The notes beneath the pieces were generated by a model. That model did no database searches. It was not told where the DNA came from and worked only from the letters and a program-made list of their open reading frames with translations. Shown here one piece after another: positions 13,211-23,004 of a stretch of 64,000 nt of DNA. Numbering within the stretch: the first letter of the stretch is position 1; each line of letters starts with the position of its first letter. The stretch lies in NCBI RefSeq assembly GCF_018691265.1, contig NW_024881316.1, positions 25,831,819 to 25,895,818 of the forward strand, in the 5' to 3' direction. The translations under genes and the position numbers were made by a program. The stretch is from Tyto alba. Its lineage: Eukaryota > Chordata > Aves > Strigiformes > Tytonidae.

Positions 13211-13683
13211 TTTGGAATAGTCAGCAGGATCCAGGAACAGTCATGCCATGCCTGGCAAAGACATCAGGGACTGTGGAGGACATGATGGTGAGTCCCTGTA
13301 TTCCTGGATGGCCCTGTACCAAGCACTGGACCACCATGGCCACTTTCCTGGCTACATGGCCTCCGCAGGAAATATGGCCTAAAATAGATGACGGAGTGGT
13401 GGTTACCCCCCAGACAACTGAAACAGCTATGCGTGAATTGCCATGGAAAACAACATCAGATTTTTCTCACAAGTTACGGGAGAGATTGGGATGGTTTACA
13501 GTTACCACTCTTAGAGCTCTTGACTATGAAGTTGTTGTAATCCAGAATAAAATGAGAGAATTGGAAAAGGAAGTCAGGACTTTAAAAGATGCAAAGGTGA
13601 TTGTGCAAAAAGTAATTATTACTCAGGTAGAGATGCCATGGGTTGCGAGATACTGTAAAATGGTTGATTGTGTGTATTGTTAA
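13211..13683 (+). pseudogene. Open frame at the gag position of the provirus
   Basis: A frame of 218 codons opens at 13027 inside the 5' LTR and runs to a stop at 13681-13683; about 157 codons lie in the internal region. Its C-terminal third (about 13500-13640) is rich in charged and hydrophobic residues in a heptad-like pattern and probably forms a coiled coil, for example LEKEVRTLKDAKVIVQKVI. I do not recognise a matrix, capsid or zinc-knuckle domain. Position suggests the N-terminal part of gag. It is the longest open frame in the window, notable beside a pol full of stops, but could be chance survival. The bases after the LTR (13213 on, starting TGG) may be a primer binding site I cannot assign to a tRNA. 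Confidence 0.5.
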
Positions 13684-13684
13684 T

Positions 13685-14105
13685 AGAGGGGGCACTGGAG
13701 ATATCAGCTCTATGGTGTTTAGTTGCCAGCTGGGGCTAAACCACTACAGTCCTTTTTGGTGCTCGACATGGGGCAGAAAGGGCTCAAGAAAATGAAATAT
13801 TTGATTAGAATGTGCTACATCAAGTTCAGTTGTTATTGCTTTTTAGCTGTTAATCGACAGGCTCCTGTGCCTGCCATGGGGCTTGTTTGCCTTACTGCAT
13901 GTTAGAGTCTAGTGCTCGTTAGTGGATGCTTTTTGCTTTCACTGCTTGTTGTACTGCTTATCATCTTACTGTGCTGTGCCTGGGAACATTTTGATAACAG
14001 CAATGGCTCATGCGTTGATTGCAGGATTCAATCCAGACAGGGTAGCAGTAACGAGAAGTATCAAAATGCAACTTTTGAGATGAATGCCTTGTCATGGAGT
14101 CTCTC
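13685..14105 (+). mobile_element. Piece of a second retrovirus: LTR tail, Lys-type PBS, leader
   Basis: 13685-13748 ends 'ggggctaaaccactaca', resembling the tails of the LTRs at 12.8, 25.0 and 30.3 kb. Shortly after comes 'tggtgctcgacatggggc' (13761-13778), close to the primer binding site used with tRNA-Lys1,2 by betaretrovirus-like elements. The following ~330 bases read like an untranslated leader and include a hydrophobic 66-codon frame at 13912-14112. This does not belong to the surrounding provirus, whose 5' LTR ends at 13210 and has different ends. It could be a truncated insertion, or a recombination join made before insertion. Left and right limits are uncertain. Confidence 0.6.
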
Positions 14106-14621
14106 AGAATAGACGAGGCAGATACTTGAAATTACATTTATTCTAATCAAAATTGTTTAGCACTCCAACAAATATTAGTGAACTACACGTTCGGGTGTCT
14201 GTCAAACAGAACTAATACTACACAGCTGACTTAAGCATAAGTTTTAGGGATGATGACCCAAAACATGCAGTCACTCACCCAATAAGGCAAGGACTCTCAA
14301 CCTCAAAGAGTTGCCTTGTGTGGCTTCCGGATCCAAGGGGAAAGTCCCTGACTGCAGGCCCACTGCTCTGAGGAGGACTGGTTCAGTTTGCCCTCGGGGG
14401 CTCCATTTATATCCTAGTCAAATCTGATCTGTGATCATATACGATCAGCGGTCTAGAAACTTCTCCTGACTGAGGAGTTTCATTGGCTGAGGGCCTTGTC
14501 TGTTGACTGAAGGGCCTTGCCTTTCCTATCCCTCCACCGAGGTGTTTACATGACCATGATGGTGAATAAAGGAAAGCTGTCAAAACTGAAAGGAATTGCA
14601 TCACGACTGATGAGGAAACAG
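14105..14621 (-). mobile_element. Minus-strand LTR inside the gag region
   Basis: On the minus strand a TATA box (TATAAATGG) lies at 14403-14412 and a polyadenylation signal AATAAA at 14137-14142, about 265 bases further on, which is an LTR layout. A CCAAT-type 'cattggctga' lies at 14480-14489, on the expected upstream side. The right limit is chosen at a TG start ('tgtttcctcatcagtc' on the minus strand). The left limit is not resolved and I found no clean target duplication. It is a different family from the other LTRs here, and its orientation opposes the host provirus. Confidence 0.5.
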
Positions 14622-14934
14622 ATGTGGAATGATATTGTACAATCTGGTGCCCCATGATCAGAAATAAATGGAATTACAACATCAGAAGTGTTTCGTTAAT
14701 GGCAAATGTTAGCACCTATGCAAAATAGCTGACCACTCATGGCCTCACCACCAGCTTGTGTGCACTGTCCACCCCCACCTGACAACTGTAGTCAGGGCAC
14801 TACCTAGCAAATGCCAAAACAGCAGAAATGAAAGTTTGGCAAATCCCCCAAAATTGCTGTCATTGTAACCCCTTACAGTGAGGGAGATCGATGTACTTGT
14901 GTTCCTTTAACTATAAAGCGGGGGTCTGGGGGAC
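14622..14934 (+). pseudogene. Probable gag 3' / gag-pro remnant of the provirus
   Basis: Lies directly before the protease frame and after the minus-strand LTR. Only short frames remain. A stretch near 14740-14790 encodes Cys- and Pro-rich residues in one frame, and another near 14860 encodes Cys-Cys-His-Cys, possibly relics of a nucleocapsid knuckle, but no complete CX2CX4HX4C can be read. Assigned by position only. Confidence 0.35.
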
Positions 14935-15132
14935 ATGTTACATGTGTTAGTTCTGGTGGATACTGGAGCTGAGGTTACTGTTTTACATAGTAATATTAGT
15001 AATAAAAAAGCCACATCACAGATCTGTGAACTGGGGAGAAATCCACCCCCCACCCTCCAAACTAAGTTTACCTTAACAATAGGAAATGCCACTCCATTTA
15101 CCATGACAGTGTTATTTGCCCTAATTAAATAA
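14935..15132 (+). pseudogene. Retroviral aspartic protease (pro) fragment
   Basis: A 65-codon frame starting at an ATG. Residues 5-16 read VLVLVDTGAEVT: hydrophobic residues and the catalytic Asp-Thr-Gly-Ala (DTGA, Asp codon at 14959-14961) of retropepsins, followed by the expected hydrophobic strand. Retropepsin acts as a dimer that cuts Gag and Gag-Pol, and a full domain is about 100 residues or more. This frame ends in a stop at 15130-15132, and similar sequence continues beyond the stop to about 15200, with no clear flap or second conserved Gly-Arg block. Non-functional remnant. Confidence 0.7.
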
Positions 15133-15225
15133 TATATCTTGGGTATTGATGTGTTGGCAGGACAAACAATTGAAACTTTAAATGATCGCTTCTGCTTTGG
15201 GACGTCACAAGCAACATTTGTTATT

Positions 15226-15770
15226 CAATACGATATAATGTGGTCAGTGTGCCTTGAATACCTGCAAGTCAATTACATTGGCCCTCTGTCGAGGGTGTGG
15301 TGATTTGTATTCACTGCTGTGGATACAGTGTCAGGCCAATATTTTGCTAAACCAACCAAATATGCTAATCAACATAGCACAACTGAAGCATTAAAATGAC
15401 TCTTTCATCAGTATGGGCCTCCTCACCAAACACAAAGTGGCCAAGGAGTACACTTCAGTGGACTTAATGTCCAAGATTGGGCTCAATGGCTAGGGATAGA
15501 TTGAATGTTCCACATTGCCTACCATCTCCAAGCTAACTTGGATAGATTGAAAGAATGAATGGGATGTTGAAGGAACAATTAAAAAAGATAACTGGTACTA
15601 AAACTTTACAACATTGGTGTTCACATCTTACTAAAGAATGTTTTTTTGTTATGTAGATAGAATATTCATAATCAAACACCCTATGATCATAGTACAACAA
15701 CTCCTGTACAAAACATGGTGAGGACTGAAATTCTTCCAGATTGTATCTCTCCCAAAATATTAACTACTGG
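15226..15770 (+). pseudogene. Retroviral integrase core remnant (pol), RT missing upstream
   Basis: Translation in one main frame gives the integrase core layout: YIGPL near 15274, AVDTVSGQYFA near 15320, QGVHF near 15450, and a block ending DRLKE near 15555. These are the three regions that carry the D,D,E catalytic triad. The first catalytic Asp is replaced by Asn (15271-15273) and the second by Gly (in TQSGQG); the third region keeps Glu. Several in-frame stops occur (for example TGA at 15301). The style resembles ERV-L integrases, from family knowledge. Reverse transcriptase and RNase H should precede this and are absent, so a deletion joins protease to integrase at about 15190-15240. Confidence 0.7.
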
Positions 15771-15774
15771 AGAA

Positions 15775-16452
15775 ATGGAATTGTTTACACTGATGGACTG
15801 TACAGTGGGACTGTGACTTATTAGTCTAGACATGAAGATTCATATAATAGCCCCTGAGAATGCCATATGAGTCTGTACTCCAACTTCTCCTCTTATTTTA
15901 CATCCTTTACTGATACCAGATTCACAGTTTCTTGTATTTCAGGTATCTTTGACAAACACCTGTGCCTTATCTATAGGAGATAACATTGGAATAGTGTTAC
16001 TGGTGTCACAAAACCAACATTGAATTGATGTTCAGTCTGAAAAAGTGCAAGCCATAGCTCTTCAATCTGTGTGGGCAATTACCCCACCTGAGGTTATCAA
16101 ACCCAGAGTGATATTAGCTGAAGGATCTGGAGTAATTGGCATATGTATTACTGGAAGGAGATGACACTCCTGTTTTCATTCCTTATCACAGGTTGGTTTA
16201 TCATGCTTTTCAGTCTTATACTACAGCACATGCCCTGGATACATTTTTATGAGATCAACATGTAAATACTTGGATTTGGTTGGCCTTTACTGTAACTAAC
16301 TCATCTGCCTTTTGTATTGAGAAAGGATTAACTACTGCAGATCTTTTGATGTTTCACTGGTGTGCCAATCCCAGTAGCTGTATTACAGAATTACGCTGTG
16401 CTAAGTGCTTTTGATATTAATGTTCCTCATTATTATTTTTTCTAAGTAGGTA
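15775..16452 (+). other. Decayed 3' pol / env region of the provirus
   Basis: No frame stays open for more than about 60 codons. Conceptual reading across stops looks protein-derived rather than random, with runs of ordinary composition between single stops, but I cannot name a domain. ERV-L elements often carry a dUTPase after integrase; I see no clear dUTPase motif. The later part should be envelope surface subunit and the start of the transmembrane subunit, by position only. Confidence 0.4.
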
Positions 16453-16791
16453 GTGGCTGTACACCAAGGAACATTACAAAATCGATTTTCAGAGGACTAT
16501 CTTATTCGTCGACACCATAAACACTGCTCCGATTTTGAAGTCATATGTTGCTTCAACATAACTGATGAATCCACCAGCATAGAGAACAACGTTCAACATT
16601 TCCAGGACTTAATGTATCAAATGAAACAATCTACCAGTGGTGTTTGGTTGGCTGAGTGGTTTAATTCCCTGACAGGGTGAGTGGAACACCTGCTTCAGAG
16701 CATTATTGTAGAGATATGTTTATCCCTTTTTGTCTATGTGTTTATTACATTATCATTTGCAAACCCAAAAGAATACATCCAGCTTTCCTAG
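16453..16791 (+). pseudogene. Envelope transmembrane (TM) subunit remnant with CX6CC
   Basis: The frame opens with no ATG and is broken by one stop at 16678-16680; in the same frame it continues to 16791. It contains LQNRF, the usual lead-in, then Cys (16525-16527), six residues, and Cys-Cys (16546-16551), which is the CX6CC disulfide motif of gamma- and alpha-type retroviral TM subunits. A heptad-rich stretch follows, then WLAEWF, and after the stop about 20 hydrophobic residues (about 16702-16761) that would cross the membrane. The TM subunit mediates membrane fusion in intact viruses. The fusion peptide and immunosuppressive region upstream are too eroded to read. Confidence 0.65.
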
Positions 16792-16813
16792 CCCCAGTGG
16801 AAGTGGTTCCTTG

Positions 16814-16828
16814 AGCAAGGGGGCCGAA
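16814..16828 (+). promoter_or_regulatory. Polypurine tract before the 3' LTR
   Basis: 'agcaagggggccgaa' directly abuts the TG of the 3' LTR. Retroviruses prime plus-strand DNA synthesis from such a tract. Two cytosines interrupt it, in keeping with decay. It supports the LTR boundary at 16829. Confidence 0.6.
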
Positions 16829-17289
16829 TGTGGGAAAATAATTGAAGATTGGCAAGGAAGATTATAAATACACTCAGGTGACCTGCAGCTGAGGTATATA
16901 AAAACACATATTAATTGTGGTTTAGCCTTGTGTGTTCGACTACTAGAACATCTGTATTTAGATAACACAGACCTGTGATAGACTTAGAGGCAACCTATAA
17001 AACATGCTTGAGATTCCTGCCCTACTGTGGGAAAGATCAAAGCACAATGGTAAATTATATCTGCGTGAATCCCTAATATGCAGGGGAAACCAGAAGGTTT
17101 GGTGATCCTCTAGCATGGACCGAGCTCCACGGTGCTTGTGTCCCTTCATGTATACTTCTGCCCAGGTGCTGCTTCGAGGATCCCTTGGTTGGAAAAATAA
17201 TGAAAATAAATGCATTCTTAAATGCATTCTTTGTATTTAATCTATGGGTTTGTGGTTGTTCCTGCATCCTGCCTCTGCTGGCTCACACA
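16829..17289 (+). repeat. 3' LTR of the provirus
   Basis: 461 bases, starting 'tgtgggaaaataattg' and ending 'ggctcacaca'. TATA box at 16895-16903; AATAAA at 17206-17211. A 12-base tandem duplication, 'aaatgcattctt', near 17209-17233 is absent from the 5' LTR. The 5' half aligns with 11725-11748 and 12799 onward, which is how the insertion in the 5' LTR was found. It is followed by gatag, the right target-site copy. Confidence 0.85.
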
Positions 17290-17439
17290 GATAGGAATTA
17301 ATTCCAAAGTTTGGTAATGCATGCCATGGAAATACACCTCTTTCTTTTCATTTTAAACCTACTAACTCATAATTTAATTTAATTTCCATTAATCCTCATA
17401 ATATAAGGATCAGGAAATAATTGTTTCCTATTTACTTCC

Positions 17440-19170
17440 TCTGGGCTATTTCATGTTCTTAAAGACCTCTTTAATGTCTTTTCCAGATTGAAGAGTCCTT
17501 GTCTATTCATTTGTTCCTCATATAAAAATACATTCACTCCTTCTCTGCATTTCCTGTCATTCAACTATATCCTTTTTGAAATTGTCTGACCAGAACAGTA
17601 ATCAAGATATGGGCATACGGTGGATTGTATAATGATGTTTCTTGTTCTGTCAGGCATTTTTTTCCTAATACTTTATTACATTTTACTTGGTTCTTTGATA
17701 ATTACTGTGTACTGAGCTGATGTTTGTGTAAAAATCATTGAGTTCACATCCAAAACCTTTCTCATAGTTCAGATCATAACATTGTATATTTGAAATTAGG
17801 GTAGGTTTTCCTTATACGAACCATTTTATTATAATAAACATGGAATTTCATTTGCCATTTTCTTTCTCAGCCATTTGGCATCAGAGGTTTAATTTGTGAC
17901 TTTTTTTCTTGTCAATATTCTTCTTTACTGCCCCAAATAACTTAGTATTGTTAGAAACCTTTGTCATCTTACTCATATCCTTTTAACAATCATCGATTAA
18001 TAGATTTAATAGCAGATCCTAGCATTAATGCCTATAAGATTCTAATAATGGCATCAGTCATTTACACTTACCAACCACTTATTCCTACTTTCTAATTCTA
18101 TTATTTTAAATGGTTGTTTATGCTTTTGACAAACTTCCCTTTTATGCCATGTCAACTCAAATTTTCTTCAGAGTTTTTGGTAAAAGTTTTGTCAAAAAAC
18201 TTCATGGAGACTGCTATAGTCTGTAGGAACTTGATGACTCTTGCTCTTGAGAAGAATGATTCCTTTAAAGAATTCTAGTAGATTTACAAGATGTCACTCC
18301 TTTCTTCAAAAGCCAATGGTTAGTTGCTGTGATTGTGTGCATGTATTTATGCACAGTCTGTCGTCTGCTAAACTTTCCACCATTTTTTTCCAGTATAGGT
18401 ATCAGATTTCTTATTTGCAGGTTTGGGGGATTTATTTTAGATTTTTTTTTTTTTTTTAATTGCCTTTATATTTGTCACTCTCTGTTCCAACTCTGATGAA
18501 GCAATTTTAACAGATAGCACACACACCACAGTTAAATAGGTCAGCTACATCATACTTCGAAGAATACTATCTGGGTCTGTCAAGTTGTTACTATTCATTG
18601 CCCTAGTTTATTCTAGAATCTTTTCTAATGACACTTCAGTTTGAGGCAAATCCTCCAGTAAGTTGCTGACAAACAAGCTTCTGGCCTGGGTACCTCCTTT
18701 ACGTCCTCCATTGTGAATACAGATGCAGAAACATGAGTTAGCTTTTCTGCTACAGCCTTATCTTCTTTAACATTCCTTTGCACTTTGAGCATCTGTTGGT
18801 CTACACACACTCTCTGGCAGGATTCTTTCTGATCTGTTTTAAAAAGTTTTAATGTTGGTTTTTATGCCTTCCACAACTTTTTCATCAAAATCTATTATGA
18901 CTTGATGTATTGTATTTTTACACTGAATTCACCAGTGTTTGCATCCTTTTGTGTTTGTTGTTTTGTTCAATGGGACATGATTTCAATATTTTGAAGGATG
19001 TCTTCTTACATTTAATAGCTTCCTTTATCTTGCTGCTTGCTGCTGCTTATTGCAAACACAGAATGCATTTACTTAAAAATAAGATGACTTCAGCTCTGTA
19101 CAGAAGTGTTCTTTTTAAAGTCTTCTGTCATAGTAGTGTTAACCACTATGCATTTTGTCTCAGCTTTTAC
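17440..19170 (-). repeat. Ancient CR1 LINE, about 1.7 kb (minus strand)
   Basis: Very decayed, but co-linear with old amniote CR1 elements read on the minus strand. Landmarks: 'attgaagagtcc...tgttcctcatat' at about 17490-17525, 'gaccagaacagtaatcaag' near 17590, 'catttgccattttc' near 17850, 'aaagaattctagtaga' near 18270, 'ctaatgacacttcagttt' near 18625, and 'cagccttatcttctttaac' near 18752. This spans the 3' part back through the reverse transcriptase region. No coding capacity remains; frames of 60-87 codons in it are chance. Such copies predate the bird radiation by family knowledge. Confidence 0.65.
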
Positions 19171-19514
19171 TGAGCCATCTTTAAATAATCACCTTGATAC
19201 TTCTTAGCACTTTGAAATTTTGGCTCCACCTTTGAATATCTTAACCTTCTATTAGGCTCCCAGTTGAAACAAATGAACAACCATGAAAGGATAGAGGCTT
19301 TGGATTCTAATATAGTGTGATATGGCTTATCCTTAAGAGCTGGTTATGTGAAAGAATTCAAAACTACGCACCTGTACTCTCTGTACGATCTTATGCTATG
19401 ATCGTTTTGATCAGAAGAAAAGTATCCAGAAAGAGCAGCTCATTGAACAAGGTGTTGACTAAAGACCCTGGGTATCACTGAGGACAAAACTATACCATAA
19501 AGTACATCTGTCTC

Positions 19515-19680
19515 TTCGTTTGAGTCTTTTTAGCCTAAAGGAGAAAGGGCTCAGAGGGGATCTTATCAATGTATATAAATACCTGAAGGGAGGGTGAAAA
19601 GAAAATGAAACCAGGCTCATCTGCCTTAGGGCACCCATCCACATTTTGAGCAGATGCAACTTCAGTCTAAATGACACCAT
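19515..19680 (+). repeat. Short CR1 fragment (plus strand)
   Basis: Contains 'gggctcagaggggatctt', 'atgtatataaatacctgaag' and 'ggagggtgaaaagaaaatg', which are landmarks of the C-terminal/3' UTR part of avian CR1 in sense orientation. Upstream 'tttttagcctaaaggagaa' fits as well. Truncated at both ends; the typical 3' tail is missing. Confidence 0.7.
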
Positions 19681-19699
19681 TCACGGGATGATGAAGCAG

Positions 19700-22176
19700 T
19701 GCTCTCCTCACTAGACTCTGCTATGAGATGTAAGTGGAGCAGAGGCACTGATGGTAGTCTGTCTGGTGGAAGATGTTCACCTTTTTTTTTCAGGGATTCA
19801 GAACTCCATATCAACATCTCCAGGCACAAATTCTAATAAAGAGTTTGTGGGCTTTTCTACTTGCTTCTTGCCTGCTTACCCACTCAAACTTCAGTCTGCT
19901 TTTGTCTTTCTGGAATGTATGAGCGGAGCCTAAAGAAAGGGTATAGGTTATTATCATGCAGTGTTGTTCTTAAGGTAAAAGTAAAGTCAGGGTTGTGTTT
20001 CAGTCCCTTCACACCAGGAGAAAAAGTCAATCTGGCATTCCTTCCTCTTGGATGAGCCTTCTAATTACTGCATAATTAAATAAATTAGAAATTGTGGCAT
20101 AAGCCTTCACCAGGCTTGTGTCAATAGGAAATAGATGTGATCACCAGCATCTACTGTGGTGACAGACTGATGAGATATGCTCCAGAAAATCCTTCCAGAG
20201 CAGCCCTCTGGGAAGACATAAGCAAATGAGTTCTGCCTAGCAAAGTTTAATTGGTTTTAACCATTCTGCTGAGGAAAAATTATAAAAAAGGAGATTTGGA
20301 CATGAGTAGAAAAAATAGTCAGGTTGCCTGGGGAATTTTAATATCTCATTCTGAGGTTTTCATAAAGTTTATTTTGTCTCAGATGAAGCCATAGACAGAA
20401 TTGATTTCAGGATCAGTTGCTCTAAGAAATTGTCTGTTGTTCTTCCCTGGACACTATATAACTGATTTTTTCAGCTGAATAATAGAAAAATATATAAATT
20501 TCTAAACAACCTATACACTTAAATCACAAAAATATTTTAATCCAATGTCTTTTTACAAGATGTTGCTCACAGCTTTTTATTACTGGGTAAAAATATCTCC
20601 CAAATTTTGATTCTAATTATTTACTTTTCAATGTTTAAAGGTTCTTCTTTCAGTATTCACCTACATGCTTATCTTTAAAAGAATATGTTATTAGCTTGTT
20701 TCTTTTTGTCAGTCATTTTTTCCTCTTTATAGCTGAAAGATCTTTCAAAAAACTGTCACAGTTTTCATCAGAATGTAAGTTTAATTGCATCCTTTAACTA
20801 GAAAAAATTTAGTTGGATTTTCAAAATTCCATAAAAAATATGAAGTTTTTATCTCTAGTTTAATCATCAAGGGCCTTAGGGTGCTGTTTTGTCAGAGGAA
20901 CAATTTAATTTTTTCAGAAATGAAAAAGTATATATTTCTAAAATAATTACATGGGTATTTTTCTCAAAGAAGAGATAAAATTATGGTAGAATATGCAATA
21001 AATCTCTTCACATTTTTTAAATTTTATTCTCTTCTGTCAAAACAAACTTGTTTATATCAATATGTAATAAAACTCTAAAAGAATAAATAAATATAATAAT
21101 AAAAATACTAATAAAACAAGTATGATAAATAACCCAATATCTGATAACAAGTTATTCTTGGTTCCTGAAAAAAAACCCTCATGTTGCAATGTCACTGTAA
21201 TAATTTGAATTAAACAGTGATCTTGGGCTGAGTTATGAGCATTTACACATGGTAAATCTTAAGAGTTCATCTACCTACAAGGACAAAATGGAGCAATTCC
21301 ACTGAAATCTGTATTTTAGAAGGATAGAAAACTAAACTATGTGTTTAATTTACTCCAGATGTAGCCAGTTAAAATAAACAGAGCTGAGAGCTCCTGAACT
21401 ACACTTTAAGCTTGGAAGTGAAGCAATATAGGCAACTGTGCAAATGGTGTAAGTAGTGTCTGTTATCTATTTCAACCAATCTCTTTTGAGCATCTAGTAC
21501 TTTGGCTAAACTCCAAGTAAAGATTTGTTATTTCTTAGCATTTTTCCTATAATGTGCAAGGGAAAATAAAACTTCAGTGGATACTGCTAGGCCAGAGCAG
21601 GAGCATGACTTTATTTTCTTTTTACAATTTCAACCAATGTTTTCACAACAATATTTGCAAATGTCTGTACTTCAAAGAGGCACAGCACATTCTACAGCTA
21701 CCTCCTCCTGTTCATCTCACTAGCAATGTGCAGGCCACCAAGCTATTTTCACATCTAAATGTTTGTTTTTAACAGCTGTGTCTGTAGTGAATTAAGCCTC
21801 AGTTGTAGCTGTTTAAATAACCACTTATATCACAGTATGGTACCTACACACTGAGCAACGGTGAGATAATCTTTGAAGGCAGAAGAAAGCATTTTAATCC
21901 AACGTGTAGAAAACACGTGCAAACTTCTGTTTACGTGTATGGAGCTCCACACATTGGTTATAGATTTAAATTATAGTGGTTCAAAACATGTCCAAAGTGT
22001 AACTCACAGTCTGAAATTGCTAAATGATCTTATAATATAGCCTAGGTGTTTTGAAACCAGATCTCTTCCTATACATTACTCACTGTCCCTAGGTACTACA
22101 CCTTTTTCAGATTGGACTTTGCAAACAATGTCAAGGTCTTGATGCAACAAATTATTTCATGATACACTTAACCGCT
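19700..22176. other. AT-rich sequence, no gene recognised
   Basis: No supported feature. 20460-21140 is especially AT-rich with many T- and A-runs. Short frames only. Confidence 0.6.
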
Positions 22177-22999
22177 TGTCACATCCCAATTTCTCAGACA
22201 GCAACTAAGATTTGCTGATTCCCAGGTCAGGATTAAGGTGAAACAACACCAGGAATTCTTCAACTCAAAAACCTATATTTTATTTGTTCACAACAGATAT
22301 TGGCATGAAACTGTCAGTAGGCCTTGCAACCTCTGCAAGATGCAGTAAAACCCCACAACTTACACTGACCAACCACAAATTAAACATGCTCTGACAAGCC
22401 TTAAACATGCCCAGACAAACCTTGCTGTATTTTCAGGGATATAGGGGTAGAGAATGGGAGAGAAAAGGGGAAAGAGAAAAAGAGGGCAAGAGAGAAAGTG
22501 TGAGACGTAAAGAAAAAGGAAAGATATCACCACTCTTGGTTCCAGTCTGGTTCCAGTGTGGTCCAACTAGCCTATAGGTCCAGTTCAGGAGGGCTTCAAT
22601 TCACATTCTTTTATAATCCTTTGCTCTTCCTCCAGGCGGGTACTTGTGCCCATTAGACTTATTAAGCAGCTTATACTTCTAGAGTTCTCTTGGCTTTGGT
22701 GCATGCATAGTTTGTACGTCCAGAGTCTTCTAGAAATGGGTCGGTGGGCTTGGGAGTTGTTGGGGAGTTAGTCCCCCTTCCCTGCAGGTATGACCTGTGT
22801 CTGACCTTTCTTTTCAGCACATGTGTCATGGCAACAACTTCTCTATTAGCTCCTTATGGAGTCGCTCAAGTTAGAGAAGGATCCTCTCTTCCTATGGCAT
22901 CCTCCCATCACAACCCCAGTGTTTTCATAGGACCGTTTCCTTTACTGAGGTTCTTTATCAGATGTTTGAGATATTAACTGATTCTGTTGGACTTTAACA
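22177..22999 (-). mobile_element. Solo LTR (minus strand)
   Basis: On the minus strand it starts 'tgttaaagtccaacag' and ends 'ttgggatgtgaca'. A TATA box (TATAAAA) lies at 22609-22615 and a polyadenylation signal at 22279-22284, in LTR order. Flanking 5-mers are ccgct (22172-22176) and ctgct (23000-23004), a target duplication with one change. A purine-rich block (22440-22530) lies between promoter and poly(A) signal. Not the same family as the 11.7, 23.8 and 29.2 kb LTRs. Right boundary chosen on the target duplication. Confidence 0.6.
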
Positions 23000-23004
23000 C
23001 TGCT

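Larger units (their letters stand above)
11725..17289 (+). mobile_element. Degraded endogenous retrovirus (provirus), mosaic
   Basis: Two LTRs of one family bound this block. The left is 11725-13210 (interrupted by another LTR) and the right is 16829-17289. Flanking 5-mers are gatat (11720-11724) and gatag (17290-17294), fitting a 5-bp target duplication with one mutation. Between the LTRs, in the right order, are a gag-position frame, a retropepsin frame with DTGA, an integrase core, an envelope transmembrane remnant with CX6CC, and a purine-rich tract. No RT or RNase H is recognisable between protease and integrase. The two LTRs differ at roughly 15% of positions by eye, so the insertion is old. 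The integrase resembles ERV-L-type elements, whereas an envelope of this kind is more usual in gamma- or alpha-type elements, so class is left open. Not functional. Confidence 0.85.
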
